Assembly (NCBI RefSeq): GCF_014217565.1
Contig: NZ_CP043661.1
Location: 2,232,001 to 2,296,000 of the forward strand
DNA: 64,000 nucleotides
From: Kribbella qitaiheensis
GTDB taxonomy: Bacteria > Actinomycetota > Actinomycetes > Propionibacteriales > Kribbellaceae
Direction: 5' to 3'
In this document: positions 8,022-17,412 of the stretch, piece after piece
How the letters are laid out: every line of letters begins with the position of its first letter
How positions within the stretch are numbered: the first letter of the stretch is position 1
Position numbers and translations under genes: made by a program
Notes under the pieces: generated by a model
Databases searched by the model: none
What the model was told of the DNA's origin: nothing
What the model saw: only the letters and a program-made list of their open reading frames with translations

Positions 8022-10074
8022 GTCGATCCGTTCACGAGCTACGTCCGCCTCGTCTGCACCGATACTCAGAAAGAGCTCGTGCGCGCGCCGATAGACGGCC
8101 AGCGCGTCTGTGACTCGGTCCCCGGCAACCAGCGCATCACCCAGCTTCAGCTGCGCAGCCCCTTCAAATTGCAGCATCCGGTCCGCAGCGAAGAGCGCGG
8201 GCCGCCTCCTCGAAACATCCCACCGGATCTTCGCCGGTCGCGATTTTGCTCGCCACAGAGCCCAGGACCATCAAGCACTTGGCGCGGTTCTCGGCCTCTG
8301 GAGTCTGCTGATCGAAATACCGCAGCGCACCGCCGATCCACGTCGCTGCCGTCGAGTAGGCCGCCTGATCCAGGGTGGCGCGAGCTCGGTGCAGGCCCAG
8401 TAGTGCGATCATCCGCGACCGTTGACTGTCCGGTATCTCATTCTCGGTGGCGCGCTGGATCACTGCCTCGGAAGCGTCATACCGGCGCAGTGCCTCGTCG
8501 AAATCCGTCTCCTTCGCGGAGACCTTCCCGAGCCACTCCTGAGCACTTTGCTCACCCATCCGATGGCCGATCGACATCGCGCATTCGAGCGAGCTCTGGA
8601 AGTCCTTCCGAGCAGCATCGGGATGCCCCGCAGCCAGATAGGCAGACCCCCTGTGCGAGCTGAGTTGCATGACCGCTGGGGAACTGCCGGCCAATTCGGC
8701 CGATGACAGGCCGACCGCCAGACAGTCCAGCCAGGAATCGCGGTGGCCCTGCTGATGAAAGTACTTGTGCAGACCGATACAAAGCTGGTAGGCAACCTCG
8801 TGTTGCTCGTTCGTGGCCGCTGCGGTCACGCAGGCAATACCTGACTCCCATTCTACGCTGAACCATTCCAGGGCATCCGCGCGATCGACGACCGCTCCCG
8901 GCGATTCGAACGCTTTCCCGACCCGCCAGCGCCTCGCAAGCGCGAAGTCTCTGGGTGCGAGTTCGGTCAAGTACCACTCGGTCACTCTGCGGACAACGGC
9001 ACGGCGGTCGTCTCGGTCATCGACGCGTTCCTTCGCGTCGGAACGGAGCAGAGGAAGGTACATGAAGCGGCCTTCCCGGACGTTCGGCCGCAGCATGTTG
9101 GCGTCCACCAAGTCGTCGATCAGTTTCGCGGCTGAGCGATAGTCGGTGTCCAAGGCCATCGCTGCCGCCGGAACTCCGAAGTCGGGCCCGGGAATGAACG
9201 CCAGCAGCCGGTACGGAAGTTTCAGGTCGTCGTCCAGGGTCTCGTACACCTGGTCGAAGGAGGCGGCGAGCCGTCCCGAACTATCGATCCCAGGCAACAC
9301 GACTGGGCCGACGGCTTCATCAACCAGTCTCCGTGCAACATGGGCCCTTCCACTCACCTGTGCGGCAACAATGCGGATCAACAGCGGATGGCCATAACAC
9401 AACGCCACCAGCTCCCGCAGCGTGTCCGGATCGATCTGCGCTGCGGTCACCTTCAGCTTGTCGACCATCAGTCGATGGGCATCATCGGGCGGCAGGTTCT
9501 CCAGCGAGACAGGCAGGAAGTCGTACTCCTGCAGCTTTCGAAGGTTCGCTCGTGTCGTAACCACCAAGGTCACACCTGGCGAGGAAGGAACCAGCAGCTC
9601 CACTTGCTCGGCGGCAACGACATCCCGGATGACCATGAGGTACGTGCGTCCCACCGACAGTCGCTGGAACCGATCGGCCCGCGCCTGGTCGGAAGGCGGA
9701 TGCTCGGCATCATCCAAACCGAGACCCCGCAGCGCCTGTCCGAGCATCTCCCCCGGTGACACCGGCCGCCCGTCGGCCTGCCGGGCCGCGACCTCGATGT
9801 ACGTCTCCGCGAACGCCTCAAGGTTCTCGTGGAAGAACTGTGACGCCAGGCTCCACCGCCCGAGCCCTTCTTGCGCGTGCACATAAAGCAGACAGGGCAG
9901 ATCTGCTGCCCGGCTCACAGTCAACTGCCGCACCATCAACTCACGCTGCTCGACACGATCCACAAACGGCATCACACGCCGAGGCCACGGACTAGCGGTA
10001 ACCATAAGATCATCCCCAGCAAACGGTCGATGGCGTTGTGTAATCATAACCATCCGACTCATGGCAATGATCAC
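8004..10074 (-). pseudogene. STAND/NB-ARC-like NTPase with TPRs, cassette A; P-loop degenerate and frameshifted
   Basis: Homologous along its length to the protein at 11101-13170. The P-loop is degenerate (HAQEGLGRWS where the paralogue has HGVSGSGKS), and the Walker B strand reads LMVIRDV instead of LMLVDDA. Winged-helix-like and TPR segments follow. The reading frame stops at 8164, but a -1 or +2 shift near 8180-8200 continues with clear TPR sequence (LKLGDALVAGDRVTDALAVY) to TAA at 8004-8006. That would overlap the enzyme gene end by 18 bp, as in cassette B. The start may be GTG at 10074 or ATG at 10005, which has GGGGA 7 nt upstream. It is either a broken gene or an intentional pseudo-NTPase with one sequence error. 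Confidence 0.7.
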
Positions 10075-10542
10075 CTGAACCTGTCGTTCCTCCGCGCCGG
10101 GCCTCGCCTCAGGAGCTAGCTATCGCTTCGACCTATCTGGCGCAGGTGGGTAAGATCGTCTCGCGGTTCGCTAATCAGCCCAGTCGTGCTCGCCTGCTGG
10201 CGACCTTAGTGCCGCGTCCGGCTCGAAGGCGGCGGGTGGTCGAGGTTTGGCGAAATGCCGCGCGTGCTGCACATTCGGCACCACCACCGCCCGAACCCCA
10301 GCGACCCGCAAGCACGCCACCCTCAGCTCGGAGAGCTGCCCCGCGCGGTCATGGCCGTGGCCTCTACTGGAGGCATATGCGCGAGCTGCTCGGCTCGCTG
10401 TGCTCGAAGATCCGGGTGCGGGATCCATTTGGCCGGCGCGAACCACCACGAGCGTCGTACGCAACCGTTCTGTGGCTGTCCAGCATCCCCAAGCGCACAT
10501 TGCATGGGGTATAACAGCGCAGTTAAAGTTGCCAGCCGGGAT
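10075..10542. other. Intergenic region between cassettes A and B
   Basis: About 470 bp. Frames open here show no family features or consistent codon use, and no convincing ribosome binding site. The start-proximal part must hold the promoter of the cassette A NTPase, and the other end the 3' region of the membrane-protein gene B. Confidence 0.4.
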
Positions 10543-10992
10543 TCAACCCGCCAATCTCAGGTTCAACTGCCGGTTGAGTTCGTCGAGAACGGACTGGTAC
10601 CCGGCCAGATTTTCGGCGACGACATCGCGAGATGCCGCTCGTTGGATGGCCGCGGTGAGGTACTGGCCCTTAGCCAGCACCGGGCCGAGCAGGTCCTCCG
10701 CCAGATCGGGTGAGTCCAGCGCGATGTCGCTCGCCACGTTCGCCAGCCGATCCAGAGCCTCGCCGACCTGTGCGTGAGGCTGCCCGGCCACTATCGATCG
10801 GGCAAAGGCGCGGGCGGCGCGCATCACCTCGGAATACAGCCCCCACTTAGCTGCTCGTTCCTGCTCAAGCCGGCGGACGGCTCGCTCTTCACGAAGCTGG
10901 CGATCGGCACGCCGTCCGGTCAGCCAGCCTGCGCCCAGAGTACCGAATACACCGATGAGAGCGACCACCACCGTGAGCCAGACAGGAACCAT
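10543..10992 (-). CDS. Membrane-anchored coiled-coil protein, cassette B
   Basis: A 149-aa protein with one N-terminal membrane helix (VWLTVVVALIGVFGTLGAGWL) and then a highly charged helix (RRADRQLREERAVRRLEQER) and a helical C-terminal domain. It is a paralogue of 5694-6152. I chose ATG at 10992 over GTG at 11001 because the shared CCAGTACGGT element then lies 7 nt upstream exactly as in copy A. It is divergent from the NTPase gene at 11101; only about 100 bp separate the starts. Likely inner-membrane, with the coiled coil in the cytoplasm; partner unknown. Confidence 0.7.
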   Translation of the reverse strand: MVPVWLTVVVALIGVFGTLGAGWLTGRRADRQLREERAVRRLEQERAAKWGLYSEVMRAARAFARSIVAGQPHAQVGEALDRLANVASDIALDSPDLAEDLLGPVLAKGQYLTAAIQRAASRDVVAENLAGYQSVLDELNRQLNLRLAG

Positions 10993-10999
10993 ACTGCAC

Positions 11000-11009
11000 A
11001 CCGTACTGG
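11000..11009 (-). promoter_or_regulatory. Conserved -10-like element of membrane-protein gene B
   Basis: Second copy of CCAGTACGGT (minus strand), 7 nt before the ATG at 10992, matching position and sequence at 6160-6169. TACGGT fits TAnnnT and predicts a leaderless transcript. Confidence 0.45.
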
Positions 11010-11100
11010 CACGCCGCCCGCGCGATGCTCAGAACGAAATCCAGCGCGCCGTGCTCTAAAGTGTACGGCGAGTAGCCGAACCGGGAGGGGATCTGTCGCC

Positions 11101-13170
11101 ATGCAGCCTGAGGACGACGGCTCCCGCCTGTCCCACGCCTTCGGGCAGTCAGTGCCTGCGCTGAACGCCGTTCGTTTTCCAATCGCAGCCCGGATCTGGG
11201 CGGTCCCGGCACCGGTTGGGAATTTCGTCAACCGGACCGAGTACGTCGAGATCGTCCGTCGGCTTGCGGCGTCGCTCCGTACCGGGCCGTGTGTGCTCGC
11301 GATCCACGGCGTCAGTGGATCCGGCAAAAGCGCGTTGCTCGATCGGCTCGCTGATGGTGTCAGCGAACACTTCGACGACGCGATCAGATTGTCCTTGCGG
11401 GGCTTTCGCACCGATTCCATGGCAGACGTCCTCGGCTACGTGCTCGGTGAGCTCGGAATCGATCTGAACGACGTCGGCCCGGATGTCGCCTCGCGACATG
11501 GCCGGCTACTCAGTGCCACTAAGGACCGCCGGATCCTGATGCTGGTCGACGATGCGAGTGAAGGCAGCCAGATCAGGCTCCTGACACCGAACTCACCCGG
11601 CGCCATGGTGATCGCCGCCGGCAGCATTCGCCTCGACGATCTCGCGACCGACGGGGCGGTGGTGAAACGATTGGACGGTCTCGACCCCGAACACGCCCTC
11701 GAACTGCTCACCGCAATCCTCGGCGCCGAGCGGGCCAAGGGCGCGGCGAGCGCAGTCGCGCGACTAGTGGATCTGTGTTCGGGCTCACCACTCGGCCTGA
11801 AGACCGTCGCACAGCATCTGCTGCTCCGGACGGATCTCAGCCTCACGGATCTCGTCAGCCAGTTGGAATCACGAGCAGGTCAGGTCGAGCCGGGACCGGC
11901 GATCCCGGCGCTGCGCCGGGCAATGACCGCGATCTTTGACTCGGCGTATGAGTTCCTGATGCTCGACGAGGCAAAGATCGCCTACCGAGCGCTCGGCGCG
12001 GTACCCGGCGACCGCTGGCCGAAGGAGGTCGTACACACCGTCCTGGCGGATGCCAATATAGATATCGATGCTGCCCTCGGGCGGCTGATACAACTCGATT
12101 TCCTGCGCCCAGTTGCCGGTGGGTACGAGATGCCCTACCTCATCGGCAGACATGCAGAGCAGATCGCAGCTCGGACTCCGCACGGCGATCGGGATCAGCT
12201 GCGCGCCACGGTCATCCGGTGCTGGCTCTCGCTCGCCGCTGCGGCTGATCGTGGTGTCCAACGAGAGCGCTTCCGAGTGACACCGGTCACCCTGAGAGTG
12301 GGCGCTGACTTCACGAGCCCCAAAGATGCCATGGAGTGGCTGGAGAACTGGCACGACGCCATCTTCGAGATCGTTCAGGAGGCTGCGGCGCAGGGACTCG
12401 ACACCGAGGCCTGGCAGCTGTTCGAGGCTTGCTGGCCGTTCCACACCAGCCACAACCGCTACGACGAGTGGATCAAGGCAGGAACGATCGCCGTCGAGGC
12501 TGCCGAGCGCAGCCAGAATCGGCGGGCAGTGGCGCGGTCGCGGTCGTATCTGGCGCGCGGCTGGATGGAGCAGGGCGGCCTCGGTCAGGCCGAGGTCGAG
12601 ATCCAGCGCGCCTCCGAGCGCAGTTCGGCCATCGGCGACCCTGCGTTGACGGCATCCGTCCTCGACTTCGAAGGGCAGCTTCGACTGCGCCAGGCCCAGC
12701 CCGACGCAGCACTGGCTTGCTTCACCGAATCACTGCGGATCAACCAGCAGCTTGGGGACCAACGCGGGATCGCATTGCAGTACCAGTTCTGCGGCCGCAG
12801 CCTCTACTCGCTTGGCCGGGATGACGAAGCACTCGCTGTGCTCGCAAAAGCCTGGCAACTGATCCAGCCGTTCGCCGATCACCGGGCCGAGTCCAAGATC
12901 CTGTACAGCACTGCTCAGGTGCTGTCCGCGCTCGGCCGCCCGGACGAGGCCGTCGGCGCCCTCACCGACGCCTTGACCCGCGTTACCGAGCTGGGCCGGA
13001 CCAGCCTCGTGGTCCCTCTACTGGACATGTTGGTCCAGCTCGCTAGAGAAGCCGGCGACAGGACGGCCGAGGTCAGCTACCTGCGGAAGCTCCAGGAGGT
13101 CCACACCTCGGCCGGCGACCCACGACTGGCTGACGTGCAGGCCCGGCTGCAAGAGCTCAACGGCGACTGA
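11101..13170 (+). CDS. STAND/NB-ARC-like NTPase with C-terminal TPRs, cassette B
   Basis: A 689-aa protein. An N-terminal linker (residues 1-45) precedes a NTPase domain opened by FVNRTEYVEIVRRL. P-loop GVSGSGKS is at about 70-77, Walker B LMLVDDAS at about 146-153, and AAGS follows the sensor strand. Winged-helix-like segments run to about residue 400. From about 460 to the end there are TPR repeats (AVARSRSYLARGW, ALACFTESLRINQQLGDQRG, ALAVLAKAWQL). ATG at 11101 has GGAGGGG upstream, and TAAAGT at 11057-11062 may be the -10. STAND NTPases act as ATP-driven switches that sense a partner and oligomerise, and many bacterial ones are antiviral. The end overlaps the convergent enzyme gene by 14 bp. 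No effector domain is seen, so output may go through its neighbours. Confidence 0.8.
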   Translation: MQPEDDGSRLSHAFGQSVPALNAVRFPIAARIWAVPAPVGNFVNRTEYVEIVRRLAASLRTGPCVLAIHGVSGSGKSALLDRLADGVSEHFDDAIRLSLRGFRTDSMADVLGYVLGELGIDLNDVGPDVASRHGRLLSATKDRRILMLVDDASEGSQIRLLTPNSPGAMVIAAGSIRLDDLATDGAVVKRLDGLDPEHALELLTAILGAERAKGAASAVARLVDLCSGSPLGLKTVAQHLLLRTDLSLTDLVSQLESRAGQVEPGPAIPALRRAMTAIFDSAYEFLMLDEAKIAYRALGAVPGDRWPKEVVHTVLADANIDIDAALGRLIQLDFLRPVAGGYEMPYLIGRHAEQIAARTPHGDRDQLRATVIRCWLSLAAAADRGVQRERFRVTPVTLRVGADFTSPKDAMEWLENWHDAIFEIVQEAAAQGLDTEAWQLFEACWPFHTSHNRYDEWIKAGTIAVEAAERSQNRRAVARSRSYLARGWMEQGGLGQAEVEIQRASERSSAIGDPALTASVLDFEGQLRLRQAQPDAALACFTESLRINQQLGDQRGIALQYQFCGRSLYSLGRDDEALAVLAKAWQLIQPFADHRAESKILYSTAQVLSALGRPDEAVGALTDALTRVTELGRTSLVVPLLDMLVQLAREAGDRTAEVSYLRKLQEVHTSAGDPRLADVQARLQELNGD

Positions 13171-14746
13171 ACTCGACAACACCGGGCTCGTTCGCGAACA
13201 GGGTCGCTGTCCTGGCGCCGCCCAGGCCGCGCGACTGGCAATAGAACCAGACCGAGACCGCAGGGAGAAGTTCGATCCCCTGGAGGTGTGCGGTGTACTC
13301 GGCGGACTCGGACCGCTCGCGGACAGTCAGCACCGCCGAATCCGTATCGGTCGGCTCCGCGACGAGTCGGCATCCCGGAAACCGCCCGAGTGTTGTCGCA
13401 GCCCAATTACGGTCGGCGGGTGTCCGGGCCACAATCGCCGCGGCCGACTGCAGCATGATCTCGTCGGCGTCGTCGTACGCGATCAGGAACCGCGCTCCTC
13501 GTGGCCGACCGAACACACCGATATCAGCCGGGAAACGCTCGATCCGCAATATCCGGTCGCCTGAAATCTCCACATGAAACGCGGCCGGGGCGACGGGATC
13601 CACGTCCAGGGGCTGTGCTGCGAGCGCACGGGGGCGATGTATCGGCGCCAACTGCAATAGCCGGAACAGCTCACGCTGAAGAATCGACAGCGACTCTCCC
13701 CAACGGGAGAAGACCTCAGTGGCGAGCGAGTGCAGCAGATCCGGCTCCGGACGGGCAGCCGCCGCTCTGATCTGGTCTGCCAGCGATGCATAGCCGTCGA
13801 GCCGTGGCGCCGAGGTTCCCAGCTGCCACATCGCTGTGTTTCGGGGAACCTCTTCTTCGCCGAACGACCCAAGGATCAGCGGGATGGACAAGCCAGAGGC
13901 ATACGCGGACAGCGATCCATGGTCACCAATTACACAGCCAGCCGCGGCCAACGCACCCTGCCACGGGCCGGTGGGCGGTACCAGGATCAGCCCGGACGCG
14001 ACCGCCGTACGCAACCACTGACGAATCTGCCAAGAGCTATGGGCAGCCCAGATGTTCGGATGCAGTACGGCGGCCACCCGGAACTCGTCGTACGGCAACT
14101 CGGCCAGGAGTTGCGCGGGTAGCTTCGGCCAGCGACCCAGAAGCGAGGTCGCGCCCCAGGTCGACGTCAGGGTCACCAGGCTCTGCTGAGGACCGATGCC
14201 GTACTGCTTCCGGAGCTCGGAGCGCTTTCGAGAGAGCCGCAGAAGATTGTCCATCACCGGATCCCCGGCCACCAGGATCCGGTCGCTGAACCCGGGAACC
14301 AAGTCACTCTGATTGTCGTGGGCAACGACCAGGAGGGCGGGCACCGGCCGGCCATCGTGCCAAAGTGAACCTGAAGTCAGACCGGCCCGCTCGCGGACAT
14401 CGCCGCTGCTGTGCGGTGAATACTTCTGGAAGCCCGCCCCATGCGGGAATAGAACCAACGGTCCGCTGAGCTCATGCAGATCATCATGGTCGCTGGCCGA
14501 GAGAATCAGGTCGTAGTCCGTCGCAACAGCCGAATCCCAGGTCACCGTCCGGGCCCCAAGCCGCCGAAGTACCTCCGGCACCTCGGTGCCGAACCTCGAA
14601 CCAGCACTCACCACGAACTCGACCGCGATCCGCTCGTCGTCCGCGAACACCACCAGGACTTCGAGCAGCCGATTCAACGAGGTAACGGTTCGCGCAACTG
14701 CCAGCACCCTGCGCTCGACCGGGACGGTCCCCCACCCGCCGCTCAC
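13157..14746 (-). CDS. CDP-glycerol glycerophosphotransferase-like enzyme, cassette B
   Basis: A 529-aa protein if started at GTG 14746 (VSGGWGTVPVERRVLAVART), which matches the VS start of the paralogue at 6256. Motifs in order: LFPHGAGFQKYS, ILVAGDPVMDNLL, VTLTSTWG, VLHPNIW, CVIGDHGSLSAYA. The C-terminal 150 residues form an extra domain, weakly shared with copy A. No repeat interrupts the coding part. Instead, an 8-bp array starts 8 nt upstream of GTG, and the same frame stays open through it to 15334, so an N-terminal extension (up to 725 aa) is possible. In another frame, a leader reading through the repeats ends at the TGA of GTGA overlapping the start, a layout for translational coupling. 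Likely cell-wall polymer modification. Confidence 0.7.
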   Translation of the reverse strand: MSGGWGTVPVERRVLAVARTVTSLNRLLEVLVVFADDERIAVEFVVSAGSRFGTEVPEVLRRLGARTVTWDSAVATDYDLILSASDHDDLHELSGPLVLFPHGAGFQKYSPHSSGDVRERAGLTSGSLWHDGRPVPALLVVAHDNQSDLVPGFSDRILVAGDPVMDNLLRLSRKRSELRKQYGIGPQQSLVTLTSTWGATSLLGRWPKLPAQLLAELPYDEFRVAAVLHPNIWAAHSSWQIRQWLRTAVASGLILVPPTGPWQGALAAAGCVIGDHGSLSAYASGLSIPLILGSFGEEEVPRNTAMWQLGTSAPRLDGYASLADQIRAAAARPEPDLLHSLATEVFSRWGESLSILQRELFRLLQLAPIHRPRALAAQPLDVDPVAPAAFHVEISGDRILRIERFPADIGVFGRPRGARFLIAYDDADEIMLQSAAAIVARTPADRNWAATTLGRFPGCRLVAEPTDTDSAVLTVRERSESAEYTAHLQGIELLPAVSVWFYCQSRGLGGARTATLFANEPGVVEFSRR

Positions 14747-14754
14747 CACAGCCC

Positions 14755-14969
14755 CCAACGGGCCAACGGGCCAACGGGCCAACGGGCCAACGGGCCAACG
14801 GGCCAACGGGCCAACGGGCCAACGGGCCAACGGGCCAACGGGCCAACGGGCCAACGGGCCAACGGGCCAACGGGCCAACGGGCCAACGGGCCAACGGGCC
14901 AACGGGCCAACGGGCCAACGGGCCAACGGGCCAACGGGCCAACGGGCCAACGGGCCAACGGGCCAACGG
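14755..14969 (-). repeat. 8-bp tandem repeat (CCCGTTGG), 26 full units plus 7 bp, at the 5' end of the enzyme gene of cassette B
   Basis: Twenty-six perfect copies of CCAACGGG (plus strand) and a 7-bp partial copy, 215 bp, no variants. It ends 8 nt before GTG 14746, so it is either the 5' leader or the N-terminal coding part. On the coding strand it encodes repeated GPLARWPV in all three frames without stops. The last unit helps form a GGGGG stretch 5 nt before GTG, a weak ribosome site. A TACCGT at 14966-14971 lies at the upstream edge (possible -10). Unit sequence differs from array A but unit length is the same. Confidence 0.97.
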
Positions 14970-15412
14970 TAGTTCGACCAATCGAGAGGTGCTGACAAGC
15001 CGCGCCGCGGCAGGTGATTTGAGCGCAAACCGCAACGAACCGGCGCCGTGACGGAGCAACCGTCACGACCTGATCCCGCCAGATCGTGGACCTCCCGGTG
15101 CACCCTCATCACGCAGTCAACAATACCGGCCCCGGAGCGCCACACTGCTGCGGGCAGCAACAATAAACTCGTCGGGTCCACGGCCAAGCGTGCTCTCGGA
15201 CTCCGCCGCCTGGAATCGGTACGCTGAGCCACTTCAAACTCGCCGCCCCATGAGGGGGTAGCCCGAAGTGCAGGCCCACGACAACATGGCCAGCCTCGTG
15301 GGCTGCGATTGCATCTGGGCCAGTGCGCGATCAAGCATGCTGAGACTTAAGCCATCTGCGATGGCATAGGGTTTGCAGCGCGCGGCCCAGTCACGCTCCG
15401 CGCGCCACTGGA
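14970..15412. other. Upstream region of cassette B enzyme gene
   Basis: On the minus strand, several frames open here run into the repeat array: one with ATG near 15059, one near 15066, and one in frame with the enzyme open to 15334. None shows a family feature. Likely promoter and leader region. I see no independent gene. Confidence 0.4.
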
Positions 15413-15640
15413 GCTCGCGGCGCCGCTGCGCTGGCGATCCTGTTCGGCGCTGGCGTTCACCGGGCTGAATGCGTCGACCCGCTCGACCTGGACGACTACC
15501 ACCAGGCCGGCGGCGAGTTCGAGATCGCAGGTAAGGTCGAATGGCTCGGCTCTGCCACTGCGCAGCCGGAGTACGGGCCGAGGGTCGAGGCCTGGATCGC
15601 CGTACGCGGTGAGGCTGCTTCTTCGCCACGCCAAGAAGAG
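15413..15640 (+). pseudogene. Tyrosine recombinase (integrase) fragment
   Basis: In one plus frame from 15413, AALAILFGAGVHRAE is followed by LDLDDYHQAGGEFEIAGK. This matches the conserved box around the first catalytic Arg of XerC/XerD-like integrases (usual form LLYGAGLRRAE...LDLDDYD...G.L.V.GKG). Further on, WIAVRGEA recalls the next helix. The start, the HxxR and Tyr boxes are missing, so this is a decayed remnant, consistent with the mosaic character of this zone. Confidence 0.5.
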
Positions 15641-16123
15641 TGCTGGGTGGACCGGTTCACGGTTGGATTTGAGGTGGTTGGGAGCGTCTGGGGCTGTGGT
15701 GTAACTGCCCCAGAACGTTCATCGGGGTGTGGCCAGCTACCGGTCCACGACCGCTGCAGCAACGCACTGATCTCGGCTGTACCGGCAAGGACGTGTCGAT
15801 CTCGGGCATCGGAGTGATCGGTTCTTGGCGCTGTGGGCTCAACACCAAGAACCTGAGCAGCGTCACCCCCGGTGTGGCTCGTAGCCTGCACGCCAGTGGC
15901 CCCGTCCGCACCGGCTGGAAATCCCACTTTCACCGATGGCCAGCGTGGAGCGATCAGGACTTAGACGTGCACGGCATCGACACGGCCGGCCAGTTCGGCT
16001 CAGGTGCTGAATTCACTTTGGCCCTGGTGCGGTAGCGTGACGACCAGGCGACTCTCCGGAGTGCTCTCACGCCGTTCAAGCCACTGGGCGGCGTAAGGAA
16101 GTAATCATCTTGGGACGTGCGGC
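15641..16123. other. Region without recognisable gene
   Basis: About 480 bp between the integrase fragment and the sigma-like gene. The frames are short or lack ribosome sites and family features. Probably decayed mobile DNA plus the promoter of the gene at 16124. Confidence 0.35.
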
Positions 16124-16594
16124 ATGACTTCGCACCAGCGATTGGGTACCGGCGTACAACATCGTCGCGTCTCGGAGCCGACAGTGTTTGCTGCGCAAAT
16201 ATGCGCCGAGCACGGTGGGGCGTTGTCGACCGTCGCCACCGTCATGATGGGTGATCATCAGCGAGCCACTGGCCTCGTAGCAGAGGTCATCTGTTGCTAT
16301 GCGCAAGGAGCTTCGGTGACTGGAGCGGCGCCGGTTCGGCGGGCCGTGTTGGTGCGCGAGCTGTATCTACAGTGTGTGGATTCTGCGGATCGGGTCGCGC
16401 AGCACCAGGGCGCGATCGCGTTGGCCCTGGTTCGGTGCGGTGGGTTGACCTACCGCGAGGTGGGCGAGTTGATGAATCTCCCCGATCACACCGTCGCGGC
16501 GATGTTGCGGGCGTCACTGAAACAGCACTCCCCTAGCCGACCGATGGCGCGTGAATCTGCGACATCCCGCCATCGAACGATCGGCGCTAGCTGA
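16124..16594 (+). CDS. Sigma-70 region 4-like HTH protein
   Basis: A 156-aa protein. Residues about 95-130 (AIALALVRCGGLTYREVGELMNLPDHTVAAML) form a helix-turn-helix like sigma factor region 4 (GLTYREVGELMNL / HTVAAML). No region 2 is present, so it is not a complete sigma factor. ATG at 16124 follows a weak TTGGGA site; the later ATGATG near 16245 is an alternative. It stands alone upstream of a GAF-ANTAR gene, and Streptomyces-type genomes often carry such short sigma-like regulators next to stress regulators. DNA-binding role inferred. Confidence 0.55.
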   Translation: MTSHQRLGTGVQHRRVSEPTVFAAQICAEHGGALSTVATVMMGDHQRATGLVAEVICCYAQGASVTGAAPVRRAVLVRELYLQCVDSADRVAQHQGAIALALVRCGGLTYREVGELMNLPDHTVAAMLRASLKQHSPSRPMARESATSRHRTIGAS

Positions 16595-17412
16595 TCAGAC
16601 CGAGTTGGGCAGGCGCGCCGGCCAGGTCGTGGCCGTTGCGGTCTACTTCTCAGCTCGATCTCAGCATCAGCTGATGACCAATCTAACCCGTCCGCGGAGC
16701 CGAACAAAAATTCAGGACTACCCTAGCACCGGGGTGCGTAGGCCTTCGTGAGCGAGACCTGGGTCTGCCGGAAGCCTGGTAGTGCTGCAGCGCTACCAGG
16801 CGGTGACGTGCTGACTGGTGACGCTGTTCACGAGATGCTTGCGGCAGGCGGGGGGCCAGGACAGAATCGCTGTCGGCCGCAGGTGTCTGTGAAGCGGCGG
16901 TGGTGTTCCGATGAGGGTGCCGCGGCCGCGGCAATTTCCCGGCTGTGCCTGAGCGTCAGGGTGGAGTTCGGCGCGGGCGTGCCGGGTGATGCTGCCTCCC
17001 GGCACGCCCTGACCGAGGTGCGGGTGAGGTTGAGGACCTGTGGCCCCCGCGGCCTCGTTGACCATTTTCGGGGTGGGCACAGATCGCTCGATTCGTGGGA
17101 TGTTGCCTTGGGCACCGAAACTGCCGGTCTGCGACCCCGGCGCAGTGGCGCGCACGGACCGGCGAGGGCCGGTCGGGGAGCCTCACCTCCGGCCGGTCTC
17201 ACGTCGACCGGCCACAGAACAGCCGGCCTCACGCCGGTGATCTTCCGCTCGGGCGAGCGGCTGGGCCTGTCGGGTTGAGTGAAAGTCAGTCAGGGTGCAA
17301 CTGTGCAGCCGCACTTAAAGCGTCCCTCCGGCGGGCGCGTTGGGCGGTAAACGATGATTGTGCTTGCTCCGGAAGCGCGGGCAAACACCGTGGATCGGTT
17401 GGAGTCCTTGGC
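16595..17412. other. Long non-coding or decayed stretch
   Basis: About 820 bp. Several long frames exist on both strands because of high GC, but none shows the third-position bias, start signals or motifs of a gene. It includes the promoter and GGAG site of the gene at 17413. Confidence 0.35.

Noticed and set aside
10146..10514. Possible gene in the gap between the two cassettes
   Set aside because: Product is Arg/Pro/Ala-rich on both strands, no start signals, no similarity to any family I know.
13157..15334. Full 725-codon reading of the cassette B enzyme
   Set aside because: The extension is not shared by copy A, has no good ribosome site and is mostly repeat; kept only as an alternative.
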